A stretch of 64,000 bases of DNA from Methanobrevibacter_A acididurans (GCF_046197875.1 NZ_CP166991.1:1550001-1614000); one strand, 5' to 3'; positions 1-8,617 are shown, numbered from the stretch's first letter. Numbers and translations: made by a program. Notes: generated by a model from the letters alone, not told the origin.

Positions 1-1118
1 GACAAATATTTATCTACTTTAACTGATCCTATTTCTGAAATTTTGCCTATATCATTTCTTCCTAAATCTACAAGCATATTATGCTCAGCTAATTCTTTTT
101 TATCATTTAATAATTCTTTTTCTAATTTTTTATCTTCCTTTTCTGTTTTACCTCTTGGTCTTGTACCTGCTAATGGAAAAGTATATACTTTATTATCTTT
201 TAACTTGACAAGGGTTTCAGGTGATGCTCCTGCAATTTCTATGTCATCACTTGAAAAATAAAACATGTATGGAGAAGGATTTGTTGTACGTAAAACTCTA
301 TATGTATCAAATAAACTTCCTTCAATATCCGCTTCAATTTTATTAGATGGAACAACTTGGAATATTTCACCTTCTTTAATATAATTTTTAGCTTTTTCAA
401 CTATATCACAATATTCCTCTTTAGAAAATGAAGGTTGAAATTCTGATTTTAATTTTAAATTTTCAATTTTTGCTGGTTTTCCATCTTTAATAATTTTTAC
501 AATTTTTTTTAATTCTTTTTGACCCTTTTCATAATTTTCTAATAAATTATCAGTTTGCATATTAATTATAATAATCATTTTTTGTTTATAATTATCAAAA
601 ACTATTACTTTGTCAAACAACATCAAATCAACATCTTTAAAACCATCTTGATTTTCTACATTTAAATTTAATGAAGGTTCACTATATTTAATATAATCAT
701 AAGCAAAATATCCAACTAAACCCCCTGTAAACGGCGGCAATTTTGTTAATCTAGGCGTTCTGTTTTCATTTATAATATGTTTAATATATTTTCCAGGATT
801 TGAAGTTTTTGTAGTAAAAACATTTGCCTTATTTAAATCTTTAGATTTATAAGAACTAAAATCACCTTTCATAGTTATTTGTCCATCTTGGCATGTAAAT
901 TCTATTAATGGATCAAAGCCTAAAAATGTATATCTTCCCCAATTTTTTGTATCTTCAATACTTTCTAACATGTAACAATGTTTACTTACATTTTTTAATT
1001 TTCGCATAACTTCTATTGGTGTTTCAATGTCAGAATATAATTCATAACTTAAAGGTATTCTTTTATAAGATTTGTTTTTTGCTATCTCTTTAATTTCGTT
1101 TATATCAGGGTAATACAT
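1..1118 (-). CDS. trpE: Anthranilate synthase component I (partial; C-terminus beyond window)
   Basis: TrpE makes anthranilate from chorismate with ammonia supplied by TrpG, the first committed step of tryptophan synthesis in the cytoplasm. About 372 codons are visible from an ATG at 1118 preceded by GAGG. The N-terminal part carries the inhibitor-site segment (SYKRIPLSYEL, then MLES). The chorismate-binding part shows EGEIFQVVPS, AGASPE, PLAGTRPRG and LVDLGRNDIGK, all hallmarks of anthranilate rather than aminodeoxychorismate synthases. Roughly the last 90-120 residues lie past the left edge, so other trp genes probably continue there. The upstream DNA holds a TATA-like stretch near 1183-1196 and two GTACTATT boxes that may be a tryptophan operator. 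Confidence 0.95.
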   Translation of the reverse strand, partial: MYYPDINEIKEIAKNKSYKRIPLSYELYSDIETPIEVMRKLKNVSKHCYMLESIEDTKNWGRYTFLGFDPLIEFTCQDGQITMKGDFSSYKSKDLNKANVFTTKTSNPGKYIKHIINENRTPRLTKLPPFTGGLVGYFAYDYIKYSEPSLNLNVENQDGFKDVDLMLFDKVIVFDNYKQKMIIIINMQTDNLLENYEKGQKELKKIVKIIKDGKPAKIENLKLKSEFQPSFSKEEYCDIVEKAKNYIKEGEIFQVVPSNKIEADIEGSLFDTYRVLRTTNPSPYMFYFSSDDIEIAGASPETLVKLKDNKVYTFPLAGTRPRGKTEKEDKKLEKELLNDKKELAEHNMLVDLGRNDIGKISEIGSVKVDKYL

Positions 1119-1202
1119 TATTAAATCCTCTTTTAATTTTTCTTGCTTATATTTTATTATAATTTTAATAATAAATATGGATGTATATAAATATATGCAA
1201 AT

Positions 1203-1230
1203 GTACTATTTAAATCTTTATAGTACTATT
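1203..1230. promoter_or_regulatory. Direct repeat GTACTATT x2, possible trp operator
   Basis: GTACTATT occurs at 1203-1210 and again at 1223-1230, exactly 20 bp apart, so both copies face the same side of the helix. They lie just upstream of the TATA-like stretch of trpE (about 1183-1196). In Methanothermobacter the regulator TrpY binds TGTACA-type boxes upstream of trpE, and the first copy here reads TGTACTATT. Assignment to a TrpY-like regulator is inference; no such gene is in the window. Confidence 0.35.
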
Positions 1231-1322
1231 TTATACATTATAGATTAAAAACTTGCATAATAATTTTAAAGGAAAAATAAATGCAAAAAATATATAACAC
1301 AAAATAAAGAATTAATAATATT

Positions 1323-1931
1323 ATGAATGTAAAATTTACAAAACATGAAACAATAGATTTAATAATTGCATTTATTGTTATATCTTTAGGATTCTCAATT
1401 GTCTATGGAAAAACAAATATTAATTATATCATAGCAATATTACCTATGATAATGATAGGTGTAGGTTCAGGGTTTATATTACATGAAATTGGACATAAAA
1501 TTAGTGCAATATACTATGGATACTGGGCAGAATTTAAAGCTTGGCCAATAGGGTTAATAATATCATTATTAAGTGCTTTTATTGGATTTTTAATAGCAAC
1601 CCCCGGTGCAGTAAATATTTATGGACAAATTAATGAAAAAGAAAATGGAATAATATCTTTATCTGGACCAGTAGTAAATATATTACTCGCTTTAATATTT
1701 TTAATAATAAACTCCGTATACACAGCAATGAACCCCCAAGCCATAGGAAGTTTCACAAATATAACTTGCACATTCGGATTCATAATAAATGGTTACTTAG
1801 CATTCTTTAATTTAATACCATTAGGTATCTTAGATGGAGCAAAAATAATTAAATGGAACCCACTAATTTGGTTTGTAAGCATAGCCATTGCTGCAATAAT
1901 AGCGTTTGGAGGAATGTTCGGAATATACTAA
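1323..1931 (+). CDS. Site-2 protease family (M50) membrane metalloprotease, short form
   Basis: A 202-residue membrane protein of the M50 family, which cleaves substrates within the membrane using zinc. The zinc motif HEIGH is at residues 54-58, and the second motif, NLIPLGILDG, supplies Asp171 in the usual N-x-x-P...LDG context. About five or six hydrophobic segments fill the rest; there is no PDZ domain. The substrate is unknown. No clear ribosome site precedes the ATG at 1323. A better-placed AAGGA with ATG at 1281 lies in the same frame, but a TAA at 1305-1307 separates them. The stop codon lies only 3 bp from that of the convergent HEAT-type gene. Confidence 0.85.
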   Translation: MNVKFTKHETIDLIIAFIVISLGFSIVYGKTNINYIIAILPMIMIGVGSGFILHEIGHKISAIYYGYWAEFKAWPIGLIISLLSAFIGFLIATPGAVNIYGQINEKENGIISLSGPVVNILLALIFLIINSVYTAMNPQAIGSFTNITCTFGFIINGYLAFFNLIPLGILDGAKIIKWNPLIWFVSIAIAAIIAFGGMFGIY

Positions 1932-1934
1932 CAA

Positions 1935-2654
1935 TTATTTAGTACATATCAATCTAAGAGAACGTTCACATTCTAAAACAAGCACTTTATTAGAAAAATT
2001 ATCTTTAGTTTTTAATAAAAAAAGTTTACTTTCACCAATATTAAAAGCAGATAAAACTGTGATTAATTTCCAAACCATTATTTCATCATCTTTATATTTA
2101 TTAAATAAACCTATGATAATATTAAAATTTTTTAAATTAACTAAACTAGGATTATAAAAAATCATAAATCCAATAGAATCTAATAACTCATGTAATTGTT
2201 CAGTAGTACATTTAGTTAAAGAATATATCAAAATACAAAAATTAGCCTTATCCATTTTACCTAAAATTCTAGCAATAATGTCTCTAGGTAAAGGATAACT
2301 GACTTTCTTAGAAACTTTTTTCGGCAATTTTTTATATTGATTATTTCCAATTTTAGCCAGAAAATTAACCATATACTCAGCAACAGAGCAATCACCTTTT
2401 TCTAAAACTTTAGATATCTCAATTCTAGCATATAATGCAGACTCATTTAACAATGCATCAATTAAAGATTTATAAATTTCTTTATTATTAACATTAAATT
2501 TAACACCTAACAAGAAAGAAGCAATAGATCGTTCATTCGGTTTATCAGATTTTAATAAATTTAAAAGACTATTTAAATCTAAATTTAAAAATTTAGAAAT
2601 TTGAGATTCATCAAACCAACCCCTTTTAATTAAATCATTTTTACTACTTTTCAC
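1935..2654 (-). CDS. HEAT-repeat-like helical protein, function unknown
   Basis: A 239-residue, mostly alpha-helical protein. Repeating helical pairs such as ERSIASFLLGVKF and YARIEISKVLEKGD have the spacing of HEAT/PBS-lyase-type repeats, and the segment SYPLPRDIIARILGKM fits a further repeat. Such scaffolds usually mediate protein contacts; no catalytic motif is visible. It begins with GTG at 2654, supported by GAGG eight bases upstream, and there is no in-frame ATG nearby. It has no signal peptide or membrane segment, so it is probably cytoplasmic. It appears monocistronic and converges on the M50 protease gene. Confidence 0.7.
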   Translation of the reverse strand: MKSSKNDLIKRGWFDESQISKFLNLDLNSLLNLLKSDKPNERSIASFLLGVKFNVNNKEIYKSLIDALLNESALYARIEISKVLEKGDCSVAEYMVNFLAKIGNNQYKKLPKKVSKKVSYPLPRDIIARILGKMDKANFCILIYSLTKCTTEQLHELLDSIGFMIFYNPSLVNLKNFNIIIGLFNKYKDDEIMVWKLITVLSAFNIGESKLFLLKTKDNFSNKVLVLECERSLRLICTK

Positions 2655-2913
2655 AATTCCAGCCTCTATAATAATTTTTAAAAAATATTAATTAATAGAT
2701 TACAAAAATTTAAGAATAATTTAATAAATTATTAAAATAAATTATATAAAAAAGTAATTAATTAAATAATCAAATTAAAAAAATAAGAAGATTTAAATAA
2801 CCATTCTGAAATTTATATTTTATTAATAAAAAATTTTTGGAATAAACTCAAATTATAATTTTAATAACAACAATATATTAAATTAAATCTTTTAAAAATT
2901 CATAAGGAAAAAC

Positions 2914-3297
2914 ATGACACAAGAAGTTCTACCTGAAAAAATGTATATAAGTTATTATAGCGCAACAAAAGGAAAAAAAGTATTAAAATTATTAAATAAA
3001 ACACAACTAATCTTTATTAGCTCAAATAATAAAATAATTGAACCATCAAAAAAGGAATGGGAATCTTTTTGGGAAAAAATAGAACAAATAGGAATTTGGG
3101 ATTTAGAAGAAAGTTATAATCGCTGCATATTAACTGACGGGTATAAATGGGAAATTAATATATCATTTAATAATAAAATAATTGAATCTACAGGGACAAA
3201 CTTAGATCCTACACTGTATATAGGTAATAAATTAATATCTGTTTTAGATAAATTTTTAGATGCAATTTATGATTTAACAGAGATACAAATGGATTAA
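2914..3297 (+). CDS. Small conserved-looking protein, function unknown
   Basis: A 127-residue soluble protein with a good ribosome site (AAGGA nine bases before ATG). The order of features, W-x-x-FW, then IWDLEESYNRCILTDGYKWEI, then a C-terminal segment ending in a hydrophobic helix (FLDAIYDL), recalls a widespread family of small hypothetical proteins with a central DG-x-x-W motif. I cannot assign a function. It stands alone, with a 259-bp AT-only leader region before it and a T-rich stretch (3352-3364) after it that may end transcription. Confidence 0.65.
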   Translation: MTQEVLPEKMYISYYSATKGKKVLKLLNKTQLIFISSNNKIIEPSKKEWESFWEKIEQIGIWDLEESYNRCILTDGYKWEINISFNNKIIESTGTNLDPTLYIGNKLISVLDKFLDAIYDLTEIQMD

Positions 3298-3385
3298 ATA
3301 AAATGTTTATTAATAAAAAATTTAATAAAAAGTAGGAGTTTATAAAAACCCTTTTTTTATTTTTGTGCACACAATATAAAAAGTA

Positions 3386-4216
3386 TTACCATCCTAGTGC
3401 TAAGCTTCCTATTAGTACTATTATTCCTACTATCCAACAGTAGTATGCGAATACATCTAGGCTTTTTTCTTGTATGATTTTGAGTAAGAATTTGATTGCT
3501 AGGTATCCTGATATTGCTGCTACTATAAATCCTGCTATGTATGCTCCTATGTTTGCATCCATTGCTGGTAGGTCTTTTAATTGCACTACTGCTGCTCCAA
3601 GTATTGCTGGTATTGATAGTATGAAACTGAATTTTGCTGCAAATTCTTTATCTAAACCTGAGAATAATCCTGCAGCTATAGTGGTTCCTGATCTGGATAA
3701 TCCGGGCATGACTGCTATTGCTTGTCCACAACCCATTATTATGGATTCTTTCAATCCAATATTAGATTCATCTATTTTTCCAGTATTCATTCTTTGTGAA
3801 ACATATAATAACACTCCAGTTATTAATAAAAAGAATGCTGGTATTGTTATTCCTGTGAATAATGCGGTTACTGCATCATTAAATAATAATCCCACCACCC
3901 CTACAGGTATTGTTGCAATAATAACAAGCCATGCGAGCTTTTTATAAGGTTCTTCCTTAACTCCTTTCATGAATTTTCCAGTAAATAAATCTTTCAAACT
4001 TAGGAAAAATGCATAAATCATTAAACAAATATCTTTAAAAAAGTACACAACAACAGCAACAAGAGTACCAACATGTAATAATACATCAAAAGCAATACTG
4101 GAATCTGTAAGTCCTAATAAATGTTGAATGAAAACAAGGTGAGCTGAACTACTCACTGGGAGAAATTCAGTTAAACCCTGAACCAAACCAATAATAATTG
4201 CTTGTATAATATCCAT
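3386..4216 (-). CDS. uppP: Undecaprenyl-diphosphatase (bacitracin-resistance protein)
   Basis: UppP removes a phosphate from polyprenyl diphosphate at the membrane, recycling the lipid carrier used for cell-wall precursors; in this group that would be pseudomurein. The 276-residue protein has the family signatures GLTEFLPVSSSAH (Glu17, His26) and PGLSRSG, and about eight hydrophobic segments. The length is typical. The ribosome site TGTGAT precedes the ATG. It is the last gene of a tight leftward set (XRE regulator, two DUF4013 proteins, uppP) with an 18-bp gap to its upstream neighbour, so it is probably co-transcribed with them. Confidence 0.95.
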   Translation of the reverse strand: MDIIQAIIIGLVQGLTEFLPVSSSAHLVFIQHLLGLTDSSIAFDVLLHVGTLVAVVVYFFKDICLMIYAFFLSLKDLFTGKFMKGVKEEPYKKLAWLVIIATIPVGVVGLLFNDAVTALFTGITIPAFFLLITGVLLYVSQRMNTGKIDESNIGLKESIIMGCGQAIAVMPGLSRSGTTIAAGLFSGLDKEFAAKFSFILSIPAILGAAVVQLKDLPAMDANIGAYIAGFIVAAISGYLAIKFLLKIIQEKSLDVFAYYCWIVGIIVLIGSLALGW

Positions 4217-4234
4217 AAAAAATCACATCAAAAA

Positions 4235-5128
4235 TTATTTTATTATATATTTTTCATCAACATTTAAATCTTTTACTCTTTCATTATAAAGAGAACCTAA
4301 TGTCCTATCACAGAATAATGATAAGAAGGGAGTTATAAACAATCCCATGATTACTAAAGTGACTAAACTAGTTAAAATAACTTGAGAACTAATCATCATT
4401 ACACCAAGCATAATGAATGAAATAATCATGCTCGCAGCGATTCCAATAATTACACAAATAATAACAAGCATAAATAATGCTCCAATATACCTAATCCAAG
4501 AAATTGAATTAATAATATTTAAAATATCTTTAACTTTAAATGCAAAAGTTATTTTTCCATCATTTGCAATCATGTGATTTATTGCCATTATTTGAATTAA
4601 TACCATTAATATTGCACATATTATTCCAACACATGACAATATGGATCCAATTGTTAAAAATATGCCTCCATATGTCATGATATAAAACCCAGTTACTAAA
4701 AGTATAATAGGCAAAATATCATATGCAATTTCTACAACTGTTATTTTTAATCCTTCAATAAACATTAATAAAAAATTATTAAATTTAGGTAAAAAATTAT
4801 TTTTATTTATAGCTTCTTTTATTACTCTATAGTCATATCCTGTTGCTAAAATTCCCAATAAAATCATTAAGATTCCTAAAATTATAGATTCATATAAATT
4901 TGTAGTTGGAATTTGTGCAAAAATATGGTTAATCTGTTGATAAAAAGTAGTTGCAGTTTCATTTATTAAAGTAGAACTACTTGAAGTCATAAGTGGTGTT
5001 GAAATAAGATATGATATCCCTAAATTAATTGCACTTATTAAAGCATAAAATATTCCTAAAATTATTATTTTTTCTTTTTCAATGAAAGGATAATGTAAAC
5101 TTTCTTTTAAAACATCTGTTACACTCAT
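4235..5128 (-). CDS. DUF4013-type multi-pass membrane protein (first copy)
   Basis: A 297-residue membrane protein with about six to seven hydrophobic segments. The stretch LPKFNNFLLMFIEGLKITVVEIAYDILP matches, in two halves, the central DUF4013 pattern (LPxF...F.eGlK....iaY.l.P), and the adjacent gene carries the same pattern. The family is common in Methanobacteriales and has no established function. An insertion of about 60 residues between the first two hydrophobic segments, rich in Ser/Thr, distinguishes it from its neighbour. Its ATG overlaps the upstream stop (TAATG) and uses GGTGAT inside the upstream gene as ribosome site, which indicates translational coupling. Confidence 0.8.
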   Translation of the reverse strand: MSVTDVLKESLHYPFIEKEKIIILGIFYALISAINLGISYLISTPLMTSSSSTLINETATTFYQQINHIFAQIPTTNLYESIILGILMILLGILATGYDYRVIKEAINKNNFLPKFNNFLLMFIEGLKITVVEIAYDILPIILLVTGFYIMTYGGIFLTIGSILSCVGIICAILMVLIQIMAINHMIANDGKITFAFKVKDILNIINSISWIRYIGALFMLVIICVIIGIAASMIISFIMLGVMMISSQVILTSLVTLVIMGLFITPFLSLFCDRTLGSLYNERVKDLNVDEKYIIK

Positions 5129-5880
5129 TAGTCATCACCGTCTAAAGGTTCATAAATTAATCCAATAGCCCTACTTTCAAATATAGTTAAATATGGAGAT
5201 ATCAAGAATAAGTAAACTGAAATAGTTATTAATAAACCTATAATTAACCCTATATTCAAACCAAATGCACTTACAAATGCTCCAGATATACCTAATGTAA
5301 TCCATATTAATGCTAAAATTATACCTACAATGATTGAAATTACTGTAATTATAATTATTAGTCCTAAATAGAATCCTATATATCTTAACCATCCTACATT
5401 AGATATTATTTTCCAAATACTTTTATAATCAAATGCATCTTTAATTGATCCATTATTTGCAACCATATTAGATACTGCCATTATTGATAAGAAATAGAAT
5501 AATATAGCTAAAATAATTGATATAATTATTCCTACAAACATTACCCCTGATCCTACATTATTATTTAATCCGGATATTTGCCCACCTATAATTAAACTAG
5601 CTAAAAAAATTATACATGGAATTAAAAGGTAAATAAATTTAACTAAGAATACTTTTAATCCATCAACAAACATTGAGGTTAAATCATCAAATTTTGGTAA
5701 TTTATCATCCCCATTTATCATTCCATGAGTTGCTGTATCTAGCACCCGGTAATAATACCCTAAAACCAAAAATATTGGAAGTATTAAGAAGCTGAAAAAC
5801 ATCATTACTCCTAATTTTAAAAGAGTTTTCCCTTCTTGTAAGGAATACTCTAATGAATCTTTATAAATATCTAGTATCAT
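5128..5880 (-). CDS. DUF4013-type multi-pass membrane protein (second copy)
   Basis: A 250-residue membrane protein with about six hydrophobic segments and the DUF4013 core LPKFDDLTSMFVDGLKVF followed by KFIYLLIP. The start is placed at the ATG at 5880: the GTG nine bases further upstream (5889) is part of a GTGAT ribosome site rather than a likely start. It lies 27 bp after the XRE regulator gene and overlaps the next DUF4013 gene by one base. The two DUF4013 proteins look like diverged tandem duplicates. Function is unknown; the context suggests an envelope role with UppP. Confidence 0.82.
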   Translation of the reverse strand: MILDIYKDSLEYSLQEGKTLLKLGVMMFFSFLILPIFLVLGYYYRVLDTATHGMINGDDKLPKFDDLTSMFVDGLKVFLVKFIYLLIPCIIFLASLIIGGQISGLNNNVGSGVMFVGIIISIILAILFYFLSIMAVSNMVANNGSIKDAFDYKSIWKIISNVGWLRYIGFYLGLIIIITVISIIVGIILALIWITLGISGAFVSAFGLNIGLIIGLLITISVYLFLISPYLTIFESRAIGLIYEPLDGDD

Positions 5881-5907
5881 TTTTATCACATTTTTATTTA
5901 TTTTTAA

Positions 5908-6126
5908 TTAATTTTCATCATTCATATTGTCATTTTCAAGGATAAATACGTCTTCAATATACTCACAATTTAGTGCTTTGGTTATTTTATAAGCCAAAAT
6001 AAGAGATGGATTATAACGTGAATTTTCTAAAGCATTAATTGTTTGTCGAGTAACTCCAACTTTATTTGCTAATTCTTGTTGGTTAATACCCTTTTCTTGG
6101 CGTATATATCTTATTTTTGTTTTCAA
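5908..6126 (-). CDS. Small XRE-family HTH transcriptional regulator
   Basis: A 72-residue DNA-binding protein consisting almost entirely of a helix-turn-helix of the Cro/XRE type. The recognition region reads NQQELANKVGVTRQTINALENSRY in two adjoining parts (QQELANKVGV, then TRQTINALENSRY), followed by a short acidic tail. Such 65-75-residue regulators often sit next to a membrane-protein gene and repress their own operon. It starts with TTG at 6126, supported by AAGGTGG. It leads the DUF4013-DUF4013-uppP set, and a tandem inverted repeat lies 55-110 bp upstream across the predicted promoter, so it probably controls itself. Confidence 0.9.
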   Translation of the reverse strand: MKTKIRYIRQEKGINQQELANKVGVTRQTINALENSRYNPSLILAYKITKALNCEYIEDVFILENDNMNDEN

Positions 6127-6180
6127 TTAACCACCTTCAAAGGTTTTTTTCTAGAATTTTCAATATTGAGGTTGTTAAAA

Positions 6181-6236
6181 ATACATTACAAATGTAAAAT
6201 ATACATTCCATATGTAAAATATAGATTACATAATAT
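6181..6236 (-). promoter_or_regulatory. Tandem 20-bp operator with TATA element for the XRE-DUF4013-uppP operon
   Basis: Positions 6181-6200 and 6201-6220 are two abutting 20-bp copies differing at only two bases. Copy A contains TACATT-ACA-AATGTA, a perfect 6-bp inverted repeat with a 3-bp spacer; copy B has the same arms with one mismatch. A third, degenerate copy continues to about 6236. Read leftward, a TATA-like stretch (about 6229-6243) places the start site near 6211, inside copy B. This is the geometry of an autorepressed archaeal promoter. The match to the adjacent XRE protein is inference. Confidence 0.6.
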
Positions 6237-6380
6237 ATAAACATTATGGAAAAAACTAGAAAATAGCTAATTATATTTAACAAAAAAAGAAATAATATAA
6301 CAATAGAATAACTATTAAAAAAAAAATAGAATCTATTAAAAAAATTAACAATGATAAATAATCTAAAAAGGAGTATGAAA

Positions 6381-7730
6381 ATGGCAATACACCCTATTGA
6401 ATTTAGATATGGAACCCCTGAAATGAAAAATATATGGGAATCAGAAAATAAATTACAAAAGAAATTAGATGTAGAATCCGCTTTAGCACAAGCAGAAGCA
6501 GAACTAAATATATTACCAAAAAATATAGCTGATGAAATTTCATCAAAAGCAAATACAAAATATGTCACCTTAGAAAGAGTTAATGAAATAGAATCTCAAA
6601 CAAAACATGACATAGCAGCATTAACCAAAGGACTAGCAGAACAATGTGAAGGTGAAGCCGGAGAATATGTACACTTTGGAGCAACTTCCAACGACATAGT
6701 AGATAGCTCAAATTCTTTATTAATTAAAGATAGTATAGAAGTCTTAGAAAATAAACTAAAAAAATTAACAGAAATTTTATTAAAATTAACTGAAGAAAAA
6801 AGAGACTTAGTTACCATAGGACGAACACATGGACAACACGCTCTTCCAACAACATATGGGATGAAATTTGGAATATGGGCAGATGAAATGCATAGACAAT
6901 ATGATAGACTATTAAATGCTAAAAAAAATGTATGTGTTGGAATGATGGATGGTGCAGTGGGTACTACTGCAGCTCTTGGAGAAGACGGTTGGGAGATACA
7001 TAAAAAAACTTCAAAAATATTAGGATTAACCCCTGCTACAATAACAAACCAAGTCGTTCAAAGAGATAACCATGTCGAATTCATAATGGTTTTAGCAAAC
7101 ATAGCAACAACTATGGATAAAATAGGTGTTGAAATTAGAAGTTTACAAAGAACCGAAATTATGGAAGTTGGAGAATTTTTTGACCCTAAAAAACAAGTAG
7201 GCAGTAGTACCATGCCACATAAAATGAATCCAATAACTGCAGAAAGAATTTGTGGTATTTCTAGAATAATTAGATCATACGTTGTAGCTGCGATGGAAAA
7301 TAATCCCCTTTGGCATGAACGAGATTTGACAAACTCTTCTTGTGAAAGAATAATGTTTCCAGAAGCATGCATATTAACAGATTATATATTAAATCTTGGA
7401 ATTAAACTTTTAAGTAATCTTGAATTCCATGAAGATAACATAGAAAAGAACTTAAATTTAACAAATGGTTTAATAATGGCTGAAAGATTAATGGCAGAAC
7501 TTACTAGAAAAGGAATGGGTAAACTAACCGCATATGGTATTGTACGAAAATGTGCAATCCAAGCTAAAGAAGAAAATGAATTACTTTCAGATCTTATATT
7601 AGCAGACAAAGATGCATCTAAATATTTAAGCAAAAAAGATGTTAAAGAAATTATGAACCCTCATACTTATTTAGGTTCATCAACTATAATTATAAATGAA
7701 CTATTAGAAAGTTCAAAAAATTGGTTTTAA
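6381..7730 (+). CDS. purB: Adenylosuccinate lyase
   Basis: PurB removes fumarate at two steps of purine synthesis, from SAICAR and from adenylosuccinate. The product is 449 residues from ATG 6381, the usual length; GGAG seven bases upstream supports this start over in-frame ATGs at 6351 and 6375, the latter being too close to GGAG. Visible motifs are HFGATSNDIVDS, GRTHGQHALPTT with its catalytic His, and the superfamily signature GSSTMPHKMNP. The gene faces away from the XRE operon, and a membrane-protein gene follows after 26 bp. Confidence 0.96.
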   Translation: MAIHPIEFRYGTPEMKNIWESENKLQKKLDVESALAQAEAELNILPKNIADEISSKANTKYVTLERVNEIESQTKHDIAALTKGLAEQCEGEAGEYVHFGATSNDIVDSSNSLLIKDSIEVLENKLKKLTEILLKLTEEKRDLVTIGRTHGQHALPTTYGMKFGIWADEMHRQYDRLLNAKKNVCVGMMDGAVGTTAALGEDGWEIHKKTSKILGLTPATITNQVVQRDNHVEFIMVLANIATTMDKIGVEIRSLQRTEIMEVGEFFDPKKQVGSSTMPHKMNPITAERICGISRIIRSYVVAAMENNPLWHERDLTNSSCERIMFPEACILTDYILNLGIKLLSNLEFHEDNIEKNLNLTNGLIMAERLMAELTRKGMGKLTAYGIVRKCAIQAKEENELLSDLILADKDASKYLSKKDVKEIMNPHTYLGSSTIIINELLESSKNWF

Positions 7731-7756
7731 AACTATTATACAGGAGATGACAATTA

Positions 7757-8617
7757 ATGTCTGAATTTTTAAATCTTAAATCCATTGACTTATCATCTTT
7801 AACAATAATTGGAACAGGAATAAATGTAATTTATGCAATTATACTTACATTAATTCTTTTAATTGTTGGAGGAATAAGTGCAGGATTTAATACTATTGGC
7901 AGTCTTTTAATGATTGCACCAACAATAATTTTTGGTACAATGATAGTATCTATATTTGAACTATTTACTAGATCATATATTTATAATATCCTTGCTTCAA
8001 AATTAGAGAACATAAAAATTAAACTTTTCGAAAATAAGGAAATAAAAGAAATTTCTGTTATTCCTACAGCTGTTATGGTAACTATAATCAGTACAATAAT
8101 GTTTATAATATTTTATTTAATTAATTTATTCGTTGCACAATTAGTATTCAGTGTTATTTATCAAGTTTTAATGGTTGCAGGTAATTTAACTTTAGTTTAT
8201 ATGCTTTATCAAATGATTTATTTAATGAGTGATCCAATTATAATCATTCTTGCAATAATTTTTGTAGTAATTGCTACTTTTATAATAACTACAATAAGCT
8301 GTTATGTTTATAATATGCTTACAAACAAAATGTATGGTGTAATGTTAGGATTAGAAAAAGAAGATAATATGACTATTATTAATTCAATAAACCCTGTTAA
8401 CAGTGCCTTAATCCTAAGTATTATTGGGTTAGTTATTAGTATAATCTTAGGCATAATATTATTAATTACAACACATAATGTTTATAGTTTAATTAGTGCC
8501 ATTTTAATTGGATTTATTGGAACATTTTTATGTGTATTAATAACTAGTTATTTATATAACATATTAGCTCCAAAACTTGGAAAAATTAAAATTAAATTAA
8601 CTGAAAATGTAGAATAA
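7757..8617 (+). CDS. Membrane protein with three similar repeat units, function unknown
   Basis: A 286-residue integral membrane protein. Three related units can be seen, each with two hydrophobic helices followed by a Y-x-YN-x-L segment: SYIYNILASKLENIKIKL, CYVYNMLTNKMYGVMLGL and SYLYNILAPKLGKIKIKL. The first and third are nearly alike, which suggests internal duplication. Each unit after the first begins with a Pro-containing stretch (ISVIPTAVM, INPVNSALI). The family is unknown to me. AGGAG precedes the ATG, and the gene is 26 bp downstream of purB, probably in the same transcript. A hairpin overlapping the stop codon probably ends that transcript. Confidence 0.75.
   Translation: MSEFLNLKSIDLSSLTIIGTGINVIYAIILTLILLIVGGISAGFNTIGSLLMIAPTIIFGTMIVSIFELFTRSYIYNILASKLENIKIKLFENKEIKEISVIPTAVMVTIISTIMFIIFYLINLFVAQLVFSVIYQVLMVAGNLTLVYMLYQMIYLMSDPIIIILAIIFVVIATFIITTISCYVYNMLTNKMYGVMLGLEKEDNMTIINSINPVNSALILSIIGLVISIILGIILLITTHNVYSLISAILIGFIGTFLCVLITSYLYNILAPKLGKIKIKLTENVE

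Noticed and set aside
1906..2157. Open frame of 83 codons on the plus strand
   Set aside because: It lies antisense within the HEAT-type gene, has no ribosome site and its sequence is not protein-like.
3474..3947. Open frame of 157 codons on the plus strand
   Set aside because: It mirrors the uppP coding sequence; the minus-strand frame carries all UppP signatures.
6137..6568. Leftward open frame of 143 codons with hydrophobic sequence
   Set aside because: It overlaps the start of purB and the operator region; the hydrophobicity comes from AT-rich sequence read backwards.
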